A stretch of DNA of 64,000 nucleotides from CBDBON01 sp965208395. GTDB taxonomy: Bacteria > Chloroflexota > Dehalococcoidia > Lucifugimonadales > CBDBON01. Within the stretch, counting starts at the first letter, position 1, and each line of letters begins with the position of its first letter. The translations under genes and the position numbers were made by a program. This document shows positions 51,612 through 60,139 of the stretch, piece after piece. Where the stretch lies: the NCBI GenBank assembly GCA_965208395.1, contig CBDBON010000003.1:1240001-1304000 (forward strand), read 5' to 3'. A model generated the notes under the pieces. The model did no database searches. It was not told the DNA's origin and saw only the letters and a list, made by a program, of their open reading frames with translations.

Positions 51612-51728
51612 CTCTTATCAAGAGAGGCAGAGGGATCGGCCCCTTGAAGCCCAGCAACCGGTCGGAGCGGCGCGGCCGCCATGAGACACGGTGCTAATTC
51701 CGACGAGCGCGCGCTCGAGAGATGAGAG
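51612..51728 (+). ncRNA. SAM-I (S-box) riboswitch aptamer
   Basis: All consensus blocks are present in order: CTCTTATCAAGAG at 51612, AGAGGCAGAGGGATCGGCCC, TTGAAGCCCAGCAACC with the kink-turn, CACGGTGCTAATTCC, and a closing GATGAGAG (51721-51728) that pairs with CTCTTATC to form P1. It binds S-adenosylmethionine and controls the terminator immediately downstream. Genes after it (MTA phosphorylase, ahcY, metK) are the expected regulon. Confidence 0.95.
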
Positions 51729-51743
51729 TAGAGGAATCACCAT

Positions 51744-51774
51744 GACTTCTCTCATCGCGGAGAAGTCTTTTTTT
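51744..51774 (+). terminator. Riboswitch-controlled intrinsic terminator
   Basis: GACTTCTC (51744-51751) and GAGAAGTC (51760-51767) form a perfect 8-bp stem followed by seven T residues. CTCTCATC at 51749-51756 is complementary to the P1 3' strand GATGAGAG, giving the mutually exclusive antiterminator. With SAM bound, P1 forms and the terminator folds. Confidence 0.93.
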
Positions 51775-51789
51775 GCGCCGAAAACACGA

Positions 51790-52689
51790 ATGAGCACCCG
51801 AACAGCAACCGAGCAGACGAGTCTGGCTATAATCGGCGGCTCCGGACTCTACGACTTCGCGGGGCTGACGGACAGGCGGCGTCTCGATATCGAGACGCCG
51901 TTCGGCAGGCCGAGCGACTCGATCGTCACCGGGGCAGTCTCAGGTGTGGACGTCGCCTTTCTGCCCAGGCACGGACGGGGACACAGGATATCGCCCTCGC
52001 ACCTGCCGGCCCGGGCAAACATCTACGCGCTCAAGACGCTTGGCGTCGAACGGATACTCTCAGTCAGCGCCGTCGGCAGCCTGAGGGAGGAGCTAAAGCC
52101 ACTGGACATGGTGATACCGGACCAGCTTCTTGACCGGACCAAAGGCCGTCCGGCCACCTTCTTCGAGGACGGGATCGTGGCGCACGTCGCCTTCGCCGAG
52201 CCCTTCTGTCCAGACTTGAGCCGACTGCTCCACCAAGCCGCCGTCGGGCAGGGGGCGATCTCCCACTTCGGAGGTACCTACGTGGTGATGGAAGGTCCCC
52301 AGTTCTCCACTCGGGCCGAGTCGGAGCTATACCGGTCCTGGGGTGCGAGCGTGATCGGGATGACCGGCCTGCCGGAGGCCAAGCTCGCCCGAGAGGCCGA
52401 AATGTGCTACGCGACTATGGCGCTCGTCACCGACTACGACTGTTGGCACGAGACCGAGGAGAGCGTGTCGGTCGAGCTGGTGGTAGCGAACCTGCTGAGA
52501 AATGTGGAGACCGCTCAGGGCGTGATCAAGGAGGTCGCGGCCGGACTGACTCCGATACGCGACTGCGGCTGTGGATCGGCGCTCCAGGACGCGATCGTAA
52601 CCGCGCCGGATCTGGTCCCGCGCCCTACGCTGGAAAGGCTCTCCCCCATTGTAGAGAGGTACCTTATGAGTCGACAGGAGGTGAACTGA
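51790..52689 (+). CDS. mtnP: S-methyl-5'-thioadenosine phosphorylase
   Basis: A 299-residue purine-nucleoside-phosphorylase-type enzyme splitting methylthioadenosine into adenine and methylthioribose-1-phosphate. SLAIIGGSGLYDF, FLPRHGRGHRISPSHLPARANIYALK, EGPQFSTRAESELYRSWGASVIGMTGLPEAKLARE and DYDCWH are the MTAP pattern. The ATG at 51790 lies 15 bases after the terminator T-run. An in-frame ATG at 51742, just ahead of the terminator stem, has a better ribosome site (GAGGAA) and would add 16 residues. The stop overlaps the rhodanese start. Confidence 0.93.
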   Translation: MSTRTATEQTSLAIIGGSGLYDFAGLTDRRRLDIETPFGRPSDSIVTGAVSGVDVAFLPRHGRGHRISPSHLPARANIYALKTLGVERILSVSAVGSLREELKPLDMVIPDQLLDRTKGRPATFFEDGIVAHVAFAEPFCPDLSRLLHQAAVGQGAISHFGGTYVVMEGPQFSTRAESELYRSWGASVIGMTGLPEAKLAREAEMCYATMALVTDYDCWHETEESVSVELVVANLLRNVETAQGVIKEVAAGLTPIRDCGCGSALQDAIVTAPDLVPRPTLERLSPIVERYLMSRQEVN

Positions 52690-53042
52690 TGCCGCGCCAA
52701 GAGACGGGTGAGCCATACTACCGCATCAACGTCGATGAGGCGGCGCAGATGCACGGCAACGACGACGTAGCCTTCATCGACGTGCGGCGTCCAGACGAAT
52801 ACGCCGACGGCCACATCAAGAACGCCCTCTTCATAACGGTCGACGACGTTCTGGCCCGCATAGATGAGCTTCCAGAGGACAAGAAGCTCCTCTTCATCTG
52901 CGCCCAGGGAGTGCGCAGTGGGCTGGCCTGCGAAATGGCCGCCGCGATGGGGATCGACTCGGAGCGCCTCTTCAACATCGAGGAGGGCACGGCGGTCTGG
53001 ATCGAGAAGGGCCATCCGACCAGCTACGGCGCCGACCTGTAG
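52689..53042 (+). CDS. Single-domain rhodanese
   Basis: A 117-residue rhodanese: FIDVRRPDEYADGHIKNALFI, then catalytic Cys in LLFICAQGVRSGLACEMAAAMGI. It transfers sulfane sulfur to thiols or cyanide. Its ATG overlaps the mtnP stop, so the two are translationally coupled. The link to sulfur amino-acid metabolism in this operon is by position. Confidence 0.9.
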   Translation: MPRQETGEPYYRINVDEAAQMHGNDDVAFIDVRRPDEYADGHIKNALFITVDDVLARIDELPEDKKLLFICAQGVRSGLACEMAAAMGIDSERLFNIEEGTAVWIEKGHPTSYGADL

Positions 53043-53076
53043 AGTGGCTACCGGAGAGGGTGTGAGGACCTGCAGC

Positions 53077-54045
53077 GTGTCCCTGCTCGTGGTCGGCTCC
53101 GTCGCCTACGACTCGGTCGATACTCCGGCCGGGAGGTGCAGCGAGGCGCTGGGCGGCTCCGCCGTCTATTTTTCTATAGCAAGCAGCTACTTTGCCCCCA
53201 CCAGCCTGGTAGGCGTGGTGGGTCAGGACTTCAGGGACGAGCATCTGCGAATACTCAAGGAGCACTCCGTCGACACGGCGAATCTGGAGGTACGGCCGGG
53301 CAGGACCTTCCGATGGTCGGGCGTCTATGGGTCGGAGGATGTCAACACGAGGGATACGCTCGATACGCAGCTCAACGTCTTCGCAGACTTCTCTCCCCGG
53401 ATGAGCCCCGAGGTGGTGAGAGCACCCTATCTGTTCCTTGCAAACATAGACCCGGAGCTGCAGATCGACGTGCTGGCTCAGATGGAGTCCCGCCCCAGGT
53501 TGGTCGCTCTCGACACGATGGACTTCTGGATAGACGGCAAGAGGGAACTGCTGGAGCGTGCGGTCCGTTCGGCAGATGTCCTGTTCATGGACGCTGGGGA
53601 GACGCGCAGCTTCGCAGGGGAGCCGAACCTCGTGCGTGCGGCGGAGGCCATACTCGCCTTGGGCCCGACCGCGGTCGTCGTGAAGCGGGGAGAGCACGGC
53701 TCGCTCCTCTTCTTCGAGGATGGCTCGGTCTTTTCGGCTCCGGCTTTCCCCTTGAGGAACGTGGTGGATCCGACCGGAGCGGGAGACTCTTTCGCGGGAG
53801 GTTTCCTGGGATACCTCTCGGCGACGCACGATCTTAGCGGCGACAGCTTGCGCCGTGCGGCTGTCGCCGGCTCGGTGATGGGATCGTTCGCGGTGGAGAG
53901 CTTCAGCACGGACCGTATAGGCTCGCTGACGCGGACCGAGATACGGACGAGATTGGAAGCGATGACGGAACTGTCGCGGTTCCTCCCTCTCTGGGAGGGA
54001 GAGGCGCTCCCGTGGCGCACGGACGGCGCAAGCATGGAGAATTAG
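53077..54045 (+). CDS. PfkB-family kinase, probable adenosine kinase
   Basis: A 322-residue ribokinase-fold enzyme: GSVAYDSVDT and GGSAVYFSIASSYFAPTSLVGVVGQDF N-terminal substrate site, and DPTGAGDSFAGGFLGYL with the catalytic Asp. Its place between MTA phosphorylase and adenosylhomocysteinase suggests adenosine as substrate, since AhcY releases adenosine. Methylthioribose kinase is the main alternative, but the family of that enzyme is different. GTG at 53077 is preferred; GTG at 53062 is possible. Confidence 0.85.
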   Translation: MSLLVVGSVAYDSVDTPAGRCSEALGGSAVYFSIASSYFAPTSLVGVVGQDFRDEHLRILKEHSVDTANLEVRPGRTFRWSGVYGSEDVNTRDTLDTQLNVFADFSPRMSPEVVRAPYLFLANIDPELQIDVLAQMESRPRLVALDTMDFWIDGKRELLERAVRSADVLFMDAGETRSFAGEPNLVRAAEAILALGPTAVVVKRGEHGSLLFFEDGSVFSAPAFPLRNVVDPTGAGDSFAGGFLGYLSATHDLSGDSLRRAAVAGSVMGSFAVESFSTDRIGSLTRTEIRTRLEAMTELSRFLPLWEGEALPWRTDGASMEN

Positions 54046-54054
54046 GAGGAGAAG

Positions 54055-55326
54055 TTGACGACGAAGACTGTTAGAGGCGACATTAAGGATGCTGAGCTTT
54101 CGGGAGAGGGTGTTCAGCGAATCGAGTGGGCCGGCAGGGAGATGCCGGTACTGCAACAGATACGCGAACGCTTCGCCGCCTCCAGCCCCCTGGAGGGTGT
54201 CCGCATCGCGGCCTGCCTCCACGTAACCTCGGAGACGGCGAATCTCGCCCTGGCGCTCCGGGACGGGGGCGCCGAGGTAGTGCTCTGCGCCAGCAATCCA
54301 CTCAGCACTCAGGACGAAGTCGCCGCCGCGCTGTCCGCCGAGTACGGGATTGCGACCTACGCAATTAGAGGCGAAGATGACAAGACCTACTACGAGCATA
54401 TCAACGCCGCTCTCGACGCGACGCCCCACCTGACCCTGGACGACGGCGCGGACCTGGTCGCGACGCTCCACTCGACCAGGCAGGACGCCCTGGCTGAAAT
54501 CAGGGGTGGGTGTGAGGAGACGACCACCGGCGTGATCCGCCTACGGAGCCTGGCAGCGTCGGGTCGGCTCAAGTACCCGATCGTGGCGGTGAACGACGCC
54601 AATACGAAGCACCTCTTCGACAACCGCTACGGCACCGGACAGAGCACTCTAGACGGGATTACTAGGGCCACCAACGTGCTGTGGGCCGGAAAGCGCGTCG
54701 TTGTCTGCGGCTACGGATGGTGCGGGCGCGGCGTCGCACTCAGGGCCCGCGGCATGGGCGCTAAGACCATCGTAACGGAGGTGGACCCCATCCGCGCCCT
54801 GGAAGCTGCGATGGACGGCCACGACGTCATGACGATGGAGGAGGCGGCGTCCATCGGGGACATCTTCATTACGTTGACCGGGGGATTGAAGGCGGTTGGA
54901 GGCGACCACCTGGAGGCCATGAAGGACGGAGCGCTGATCGCAAACAGTGGGCACTTCAACGTCGAGATCGACATCGAGGCTCTCGAGGCGATGACCGAAA
55001 GCAAACGGCGCGTGCGCCCCTCGGTGGACGAGTACACCCTTGAGGACGGCAGGCGGCTGTCGCTGCTGGGCGAGGGCCGGCTGATCAACCTCGCCGCCGC
55101 GGAGGGCCACCCGTCCGCCGTCATGGACATGAGCTTCGCCAACCAGGCGCTGTCGATCGAGTACCTGACTCAGAGGGCGCACACGCTCCCACCGGATGTC
55201 TATCCCGTCCCACGCGAGATCGACGAAGAGGTCGGAAAGCTGAAGCTCAAGGCGATGGGCATTACGATCGACACCCTGACAGCCGAACAGGAGCGCTACC
55301 TTGCCTCTTGGGAGGAAGGAACGTAG
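54055..55326 (+). CDS. ahcY: Adenosylhomocysteinase
   Basis: A 423-residue NAD-dependent S-adenosylhomocysteine hydrolase. ACLHVTSETANLALALRDGGAEVVLCASNPLSTQD, DDGADLVATLH, ATNVLWAGKRVVVCGYGWCGRG and NSGHFNVEIDIEAL are conserved blocks, including the NAD loop. TTG start behind AGGAGGAG. Removal of the inhibitor product of methyl transfer explains its place in this SAM-controlled operon. Confidence 0.97.
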   Translation: MTTKTVRGDIKDAELSGEGVQRIEWAGREMPVLQQIRERFAASSPLEGVRIAACLHVTSETANLALALRDGGAEVVLCASNPLSTQDEVAAALSAEYGIATYAIRGEDDKTYYEHINAALDATPHLTLDDGADLVATLHSTRQDALAEIRGGCEETTTGVIRLRSLAASGRLKYPIVAVNDANTKHLFDNRYGTGQSTLDGITRATNVLWAGKRVVVCGYGWCGRGVALRARGMGAKTIVTEVDPIRALEAAMDGHDVMTMEEAASIGDIFITLTGGLKAVGGDHLEAMKDGALIANSGHFNVEIDIEALEAMTESKRRVRPSVDEYTLEDGRRLSLLGEGRLINLAAAEGHPSAVMDMSFANQALSIEYLTQRAHTLPPDVYPVPREIDEEVGKLKLKAMGITIDTLTAEQERYLASWEEGT

Positions 55327-55330
55327 ACCG

Positions 55331-55789
55331 TTGAACACCGCCGGGATATATCAGCATCCTCGATGTTTCGGGTGTGGCCCGGACAATCCCATCGGCCTGC
55401 GGCTCGATCTCAGGCTGAAGGGGGACCGGCTGGAGACGCAGTTCGCGCCATGCGAGGAGCATGGGGGATGGCCGGGTATCGTCCACGGCGGGATCATCAC
55501 CGGACTGCTCTACGAGGTGATGGAGAACCTGCCGTACCGTCAGGGCGTGACTACGATGATGAAGACGATGGAGACGCGGTTCCGCCGTCCGGCCAGGACA
55601 TCGGAGACGATAGCCGCCGCTGCTTGGCTCGACGAGCGCTCCGGCAGGACGATGCGCGTCTCTGCGGAATTGACCGCCTCACCGGGCGGGAAGAACCGGC
55701 TGATCGCCCAGGGCAGCGCCCTTCTCGTCGTGCTGAGCGGCGACGAGAAGGCCCGCCTGGGCATAAAGCAACCACAGGAGGCACACTAA
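55331..55789 (+). CDS. PaaI/hotdog-fold thioesterase
   Basis: A 152-residue hotdog-fold protein: CFGCGPDNPIGLRLDLRLKGD, then GWPGIVHGGIITGLLYEVMEN with the HGG active-site helix, and RFRRPARTSETI. The leading CFGCG motif occurs in a subgroup of acyl-CoA thioesterases. TTG start five bases after ahcY, with GGGAGGAAGGAACG upstream. Its role between ahcY and metK is not obvious. Confidence 0.85.
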   Translation: MNTAGIYQHPRCFGCGPDNPIGLRLDLRLKGDRLETQFAPCEEHGGWPGIVHGGIITGLLYEVMENLPYRQGVTTMMKTMETRFRRPARTSETIAAAAWLDERSGRTMRVSAELTASPGGKNRLIAQGSALLVVLSGDEKARLGIKQPQEAH

Positions 55790-55790
55790 G

Positions 55791-57035
55791 ATGGCATTCA
55801 GTTTTGGCGACTCGGAGTCCTACCTGTTCACCTCCGAGTCGGTGACGGAGGGACATCCCGACAAGCTTTGCGACCAGATATCGGACGCGATCCTAGACAG
55901 GTTCCTGTCGACCGATCCGTTCGCGCGGGTCGCATGCGAGGTGTGCGTGACGACCGGCCTCGTCGTCGTGATGGGGGAGATTACGCTCGAAAAGGGCTAC
56001 GTCGATATCCCAAGGGTCGTCCGTGACACCATCAGGGAAGCCGGTTATGACGACTCGGCATTCGGATTCGACTACCAGTCCTGTGGAATCGCCGTCTCTG
56101 TCGACGAGCAGTCATCCGATATTGACAGCGGCGTCTCTCACTCTCTGGAGACGCGCGGGGTCGGAGACGCCGACCACGATGCGGTGACAGGCGCGGGCGA
56201 CCAGGGGATGATGGTCGGCTACGCATGCAACGAGACCCCGGAGCTGATGCCCCTTCCCATCTCGCTGGCCCACCGCATCTGTCGCCGGATGGCCGAGGTC
56301 AGGAAGACGGGCACTCTGCCTTATCTGCGACCGGACGGAAAGTCGCAGGTGACAGTCGAGTACAGCCACGGCAGGCCGAAGAGGATCGACACCGTCGTGA
56401 TGAGCGCCCACCACAGCCCGGAGACGAGCCAGTCTGAGATAGAGCAGGACCTGATCGATCAGGTGGCCAGGGAGGTGATACCAGCCGACCTGATCGACGA
56501 GAACACCCGCTGGTTCGTCAATCCCTCGGGGCGCTTCGAGATCGGCGGACCGGTGGCCGACGCGGGGCTGACCGGACGCAAGATAATCGTCGACACCTAC
56601 GGCGGCTTCGCCCGCCACGGCGGGGGCGCCTTCTCCGGCAAGGACCCGACGAAGGTGGACCGGTCCGGGGCCTACGCCGTCCGCCACGCGGCCAAGAACG
56701 TCGTCGCCGCCGGTCTGGCCGACCGGATAGAGCTCCAGGTATCCTACGCGATCGGCAAGGCCGAGCCGACCTCTGTGTCGTTCGAGACGTTCGGCACGAA
56801 CAGGGTCCACGATTCCACCATCAAGGACCTGATAGACAGGCACTTCGACCTTCGTCCGAACGCGATAATCCGTGACCTCGACCTCCGACACCCCATCTAC
56901 AAGCAGACCGCGGCCTACGGCCACTTCGGCCGCGGCGACCTCGATCTGCCCTGGGAGCGCACCGACAGGGCCGACGCGCTCAGGCGGGAGGCGTTTGTCG
57001 GAGAGGTGGGGGCTCCGCTGACCGCCGGCTCGTAG
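55791..57035 (+). CDS. metK: S-adenosylmethionine synthetase
   Basis: A 414-residue MetK: FTSESVTEGHPDKLCDQISDAILD, GAGDQGMMVGYAC, and GGGAFSGKDPTKVDRSGAYA with P-loop-like and metal ligands all intact. It makes SAM from methionine and ATP. Two bases after the thioesterase stop. A SAM riboswitch upstream of this operon closes the feedback loop on the product. Confidence 0.97.
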   Translation: MAFSFGDSESYLFTSESVTEGHPDKLCDQISDAILDRFLSTDPFARVACEVCVTTGLVVVMGEITLEKGYVDIPRVVRDTIREAGYDDSAFGFDYQSCGIAVSVDEQSSDIDSGVSHSLETRGVGDADHDAVTGAGDQGMMVGYACNETPELMPLPISLAHRICRRMAEVRKTGTLPYLRPDGKSQVTVEYSHGRPKRIDTVVMSAHHSPETSQSEIEQDLIDQVAREVIPADLIDENTRWFVNPSGRFEIGGPVADAGLTGRKIIVDTYGGFARHGGGAFSGKDPTKVDRSGAYAVRHAAKNVVAAGLADRIELQVSYAIGKAEPTSVSFETFGTNRVHDSTIKDLIDRHFDLRPNAIIRDLDLRHPIYKQTAAYGHFGRGDLDLPWERTDRADALRREAFVGEVGAPLTAGS

Positions 57036-57058
57036 AGCGCAACTCAAGACACGTTCCG

Positions 57059-58486
57059 GTGTCCATGTCGATCAGTTTCGGTACAGATGGCTGGCGCGGC
57101 ATCACAGCCGAGGGGTTCACCTTCGACAACGTCCGCCTGTGCGCGCAGGGGACGGCATCGCTCCTCCAGGCCCAGAATAAGGCGAGCCGCGGCCTCGTCG
57201 TCGGCTACGACACGAGGTTCTCTTCTGCCGAGTTCGCAGCCGCCGTCGCCGAGGTCGCCGCCGCGAACGACGTGGTGACCTTCCTCTGCGACCGACCAGC
57301 GCCCACGCCCGCTTTGTCGTACAACGTCGTCGCCCGTGCCGCGGGAGGCGGGGTCGTCATCACCGCCTCCCACAATCCCGCACGCTGGAACGGATTCAAG
57401 TACAAGCCCGACTACGGTGGCAGCGCCGGGCAGGCAGCAATCGACGACCTTGAACTCCATATCGCCGACGCCGCGGCGTCGGGAAGGGTGCGTCGCACCA
57501 CGCTCGTCCAGGCGGAGCGGCGTGGACTGTTGGAGCACATCGACCCGGAGTCGCTCTACCTGGGACAGATCGCAACCCTGGTAGACCTCGACGCGATCAG
57601 GGGGGCGGGCCTCAAGCTCTTCGTCGACTCGATGCACGGCGCGGGCGCGGGCTATCTGGCAAAGCTGCTTGAAGGGGGCGCCACCACCGTCACCGAGCTG
57701 CGTGGAGAGCCGAACCCGGCCTTCCCCGGTATGATCCAGCCGGAGCCGATCGCCCACAACCTGCAGGCCCTGATGTCGGTCGTGCCCGGCCAGGACGCCG
57801 ACGTCGGCCTTGCCACCGACGGCGATGCGGACCGCCTCGGGGTCGTCGACGAGACCGGCAGGTTCCTCTCCACTCTCCAGACCTTCGCCCTGCTGTGCCT
57901 GCACCAGCTGGAGGTGCTCGGCAACCGAGGTCCGATCGTCCGGTCGATCACTATGACGAGCATGATAGACCGGCTGGGAGAGGCGTACGGCGTGCCGGTC
58001 TTCGACGAGCCGGTCGGCTTCAAGCACCTCGGCCCGGTGATGATGCGCGAAGACGCGCTCCTCGCCGGCGAGGAGTCGGGCGGGTACGCCTTCCGGGGCC
58101 ACATCCCGGAGCGGGACGGCATACTGAGCGGCCTCATGCTGCTCGACATGATGGTCAAGACGGGCAACTCGGCCTCGGAGCTCCTCACGATGCTCGCTGA
58201 GAGGGCCGGCCCGCACTCCTACGAGCGGCTCGACATTGAGTTCGAGCCGGAGGAGCTTGACGAGATACGGCAGCGGATATTCGCGGCGGCTCCGACGTCC
58301 CTCGGCGGCAGAGGCGTGGAGCGCGTCGACAGGCGGGACGGCGTGCGCTGGGTGCTGGACGGCGGATACTGGGCCATGGTCAGATTCTCGGGGACCGAGC
58401 CCCTCCTGCGAATCTACGCCGAGGGCGAATCCCCCGACGAGGTCGACGAGCTGCTCGGCGATACTCGTGACATAGCCGGAGTCTGA
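57059..58486 (+). CDS. Phosphohexomutase (phosphoglucomutase/phosphomannomutase type)
   Basis: A 475-residue alpha-D-phosphohexomutase: SFGTDGWRGI, catalytic phosphoserine in TASHNPARWNGFKYK, metal loop DGDADRLG, sugar loop GEESGGYAFRGHI and C-terminal RFSGTEPLLRIYAEG. An ATG two codons later is an equally likely start. Glucose, mannose or glucosamine phosphates are candidate substrates. Its link to the SAM genes is unclear; it may simply be co-transcribed. Confidence 0.92.
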   Translation: MSMSISFGTDGWRGITAEGFTFDNVRLCAQGTASLLQAQNKASRGLVVGYDTRFSSAEFAAAVAEVAAANDVVTFLCDRPAPTPALSYNVVARAAGGGVVITASHNPARWNGFKYKPDYGGSAGQAAIDDLELHIADAAASGRVRRTTLVQAERRGLLEHIDPESLYLGQIATLVDLDAIRGAGLKLFVDSMHGAGAGYLAKLLEGGATTVTELRGEPNPAFPGMIQPEPIAHNLQALMSVVPGQDADVGLATDGDADRLGVVDETGRFLSTLQTFALLCLHQLEVLGNRGPIVRSITMTSMIDRLGEAYGVPVFDEPVGFKHLGPVMMREDALLAGEESGGYAFRGHIPERDGILSGLMLLDMMVKTGNSASELLTMLAERAGPHSYERLDIEFEPEELDEIRQRIFAAAPTSLGGRGVERVDRRDGVRWVLDGGYWAMVRFSGTEPLLRIYAEGESPDEVDELLGDTRDIAGV

Positions 58487-58498
58487 GGGAGGATCGGC

Positions 58499-59704
58499 CT
58501 GCGGACGGTCCGGGCGCTGCGCAACCGTAGCTTCCGCTGGTTCTGGCTGGGCTCGGTCGGCCAGGCGGCGGCCCAGGGGATGCAGTTCCTGGTGATGGGC
58601 TGGCTTGTGCTGGAGCTTACCTCCTCATCCTCGCAGCTGGGCCTCGTCATCTTCCTGTACGGTGCGCCCAACTTCGGGATGCTGGTCTTCGGAGGTCTGA
58701 TCGCCGACCGGCTGGACAGGCGCAGGCTCCTGATGACCACGCAGGCCGCAGCCGGCCTCGTCGTCCTGGGTCTTGCCTCCGCCGTCTTCACGGACCATGC
58801 CGCGATGCCCCACATCTACGCCACGGCGTTCGTCCTCGGAGTGATCCAGGGCCTGGAAATGCCCGGCCGGATGGCGATCGTCGCCGATCTGGTGCCCAGG
58901 GACGACATCATGAACGCCGTGGCGCTGAACTCCGCGGTGATGAACACCGGCCGGATCGTCGGACCGGCGGTCGCCGGCGCCGTGATCGATCTCGCTGGGC
59001 TGGGCCCCGCAGCCGTCTTCAACGGAAGCTGTTACCTGCTGAGCTTCCTGATGATGTCGAGGATGCAGCCGAGGAGCCGCATACGGACAGACGGCGGGAC
59101 GTCCCCCGTCCGGGAGTTGGCCGAGGGTCTCCGCTACTTCGCCTCCACGCCCATCGTCTTCACCATCATAGGGATCGGCTTCGCATACGGTATGTTCGCA
59201 TCGCCGTACCTGCAGGTCATGCCGGCGTTCGCCAAGCAGGTGTTGAACGCCGACGCGGGAGAGGTCGGCCTGCTCATCGCGGCGGCCGGCGTTGGCTCCC
59301 TCGTCGGGAACATCGCCCTCGCCTCGCTGGGCGACTTCGAGCACCGGAACCGGCTGATGATAGGCACGCTCGTCATGTTTCCGACGATGCTGCTCGCCTT
59401 CGCCTGGTCCCCGTGGTTCTGGCTCTCATGGGCCATACTCCTGTTCGTCGGGATGGCCAGCATGAGCTACGTGTCGCTTGGGACGACCGTCCTCCAGCTC
59501 ACCGTCCCTTCCGATCTCCTCGGAAGGGTGATGGGCTTCTGGACCATCGGCGCCGCCTTCGTATACGTCGGCGCGCTGCCGATGGGTGTCGCGGCAGACT
59601 GGTGGACGTGGCCCATCGCCGTCTCCGCCGGAGCGGGCCTCTTCGGCGTCACCGTCCTCTGGCTCGGCATCTGGCGCCCCACCCTGCGCCGGATGAGAGT
59701 GTGA
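58499..59704 (+). CDS. MFS transporter (MFS_3/EntS-like)
   Basis: A membrane protein of 401 residues if read from a CTG at 58499, which has GGGAGGA at ideal distance and gives the family N-terminus LRTVRALRNRSFRWFWLGSVG. The first ATG (58580) would delete most of helix 1. GGLIADRLDRRRLL, LEMPGRMAIVADLVPRDDIMNAVALNS and RIVGPAVAGAVID match the MFS_3 exporters of siderophores or drugs. It is last in the operon, twelve bases after the mutase stop. Confidence 0.85.
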   Translation: MRTVRALRNRSFRWFWLGSVGQAAAQGMQFLVMGWLVLELTSSSSQLGLVIFLYGAPNFGMLVFGGLIADRLDRRRLLMTTQAAAGLVVLGLASAVFTDHAAMPHIYATAFVLGVIQGLEMPGRMAIVADLVPRDDIMNAVALNSAVMNTGRIVGPAVAGAVIDLAGLGPAAVFNGSCYLLSFLMMSRMQPRSRIRTDGGTSPVRELAEGLRYFASTPIVFTIIGIGFAYGMFASPYLQVMPAFAKQVLNADAGEVGLLIAAAGVGSLVGNIALASLGDFEHRNRLMIGTLVMFPTMLLAFAWSPWFWLSWAILLFVGMASMSYVSLGTTVLQLTVPSDLLGRVMGFWTIGAAFVYVGALPMGVAADWWTWPIAVSAGAGLFGVTVLWLGIWRPTLRRMRV

Positions 59705-59981
59705 TGGAAACCTGATTCAAAACTGAAAATAGAGTGAGAACCCTCGTACGTGAGCATTCCCAAATCCTCCGCCTCCACATTCAACTCCATGGCTATCAGC
59801 CATCACCCCGTAGGGGCTGGTTTGAAACCAGCCCTCTCCCCGCCTTAGGGTTCCACCGCCATTTAGGTGGGGGATTTGGAGGCATCCCTTTTTACCTTGA
59901 ATCCACGAACATTCGTGCTATACTACTGATGTCAAGACTTGACGCCGCAGGCGAGCGCCGGGACCGCGACGGCTATCCAAA
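59705..59981. other. Intergenic region with tandem palindromes
   Basis: ATGGCTATCAGCCAT (59789-59803) and GGCTGGTTTGAAACCAGCC (59815-59833) are close perfect or near-perfect palindromes, followed by CCCCGCC/GGTGGGGGAT parts. No coding frame is supported. The pattern resembles a REP-type cluster. Confidence 0.5.
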
Positions 59982-60020
59982 TGTCCCACTTTGTCCCACT
60001 TTGACGCACATAATATATAT
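59982..60020 (+). promoter_or_regulatory. TGTCCCACTT repeats and promoter upstream of polA
   Basis: TGTCCCACTT at 59982 and 59992, ten bases apart, with TGACGCA at 60002 in the same phase. TTGTCC (59991-59996), 17 bp, TATATA (60014-60019) form a promoter inside the array, and an inverted GGGACA follows at 60022. The boxes match those at 36643 upstream of the metF-like gene. Confidence 0.55.
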
Positions 60021-60106
60021 AGGGACACAGGCTGGGAGTGACGATTGACCAAACTGCTCCACGCTAAGGTGCGACCGCCCTTGCCGGACTCCCGGCCCCG
60101 GACGTG

Positions 60107-60112
60107 TATAAT
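60107..60112 (+). promoter_or_regulatory. Second TATAAT -10 close to polA
   Basis: A perfect TATAAT 28 bases before the GTG start; -35 poorly defined. Confidence 0.4.
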
Positions 60113-60139
60113 CGCAACATCCCCTCGCCGGGAGGCCCT

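Noticed and set aside
51541..51690. A frame across the riboswitch leader and aptamer containing KPDNGNLIDNTVKALIKRG
   Set aside because: It reads like protein, but it has no good start and runs through the aptamer's conserved bases, which explain the sequence better.
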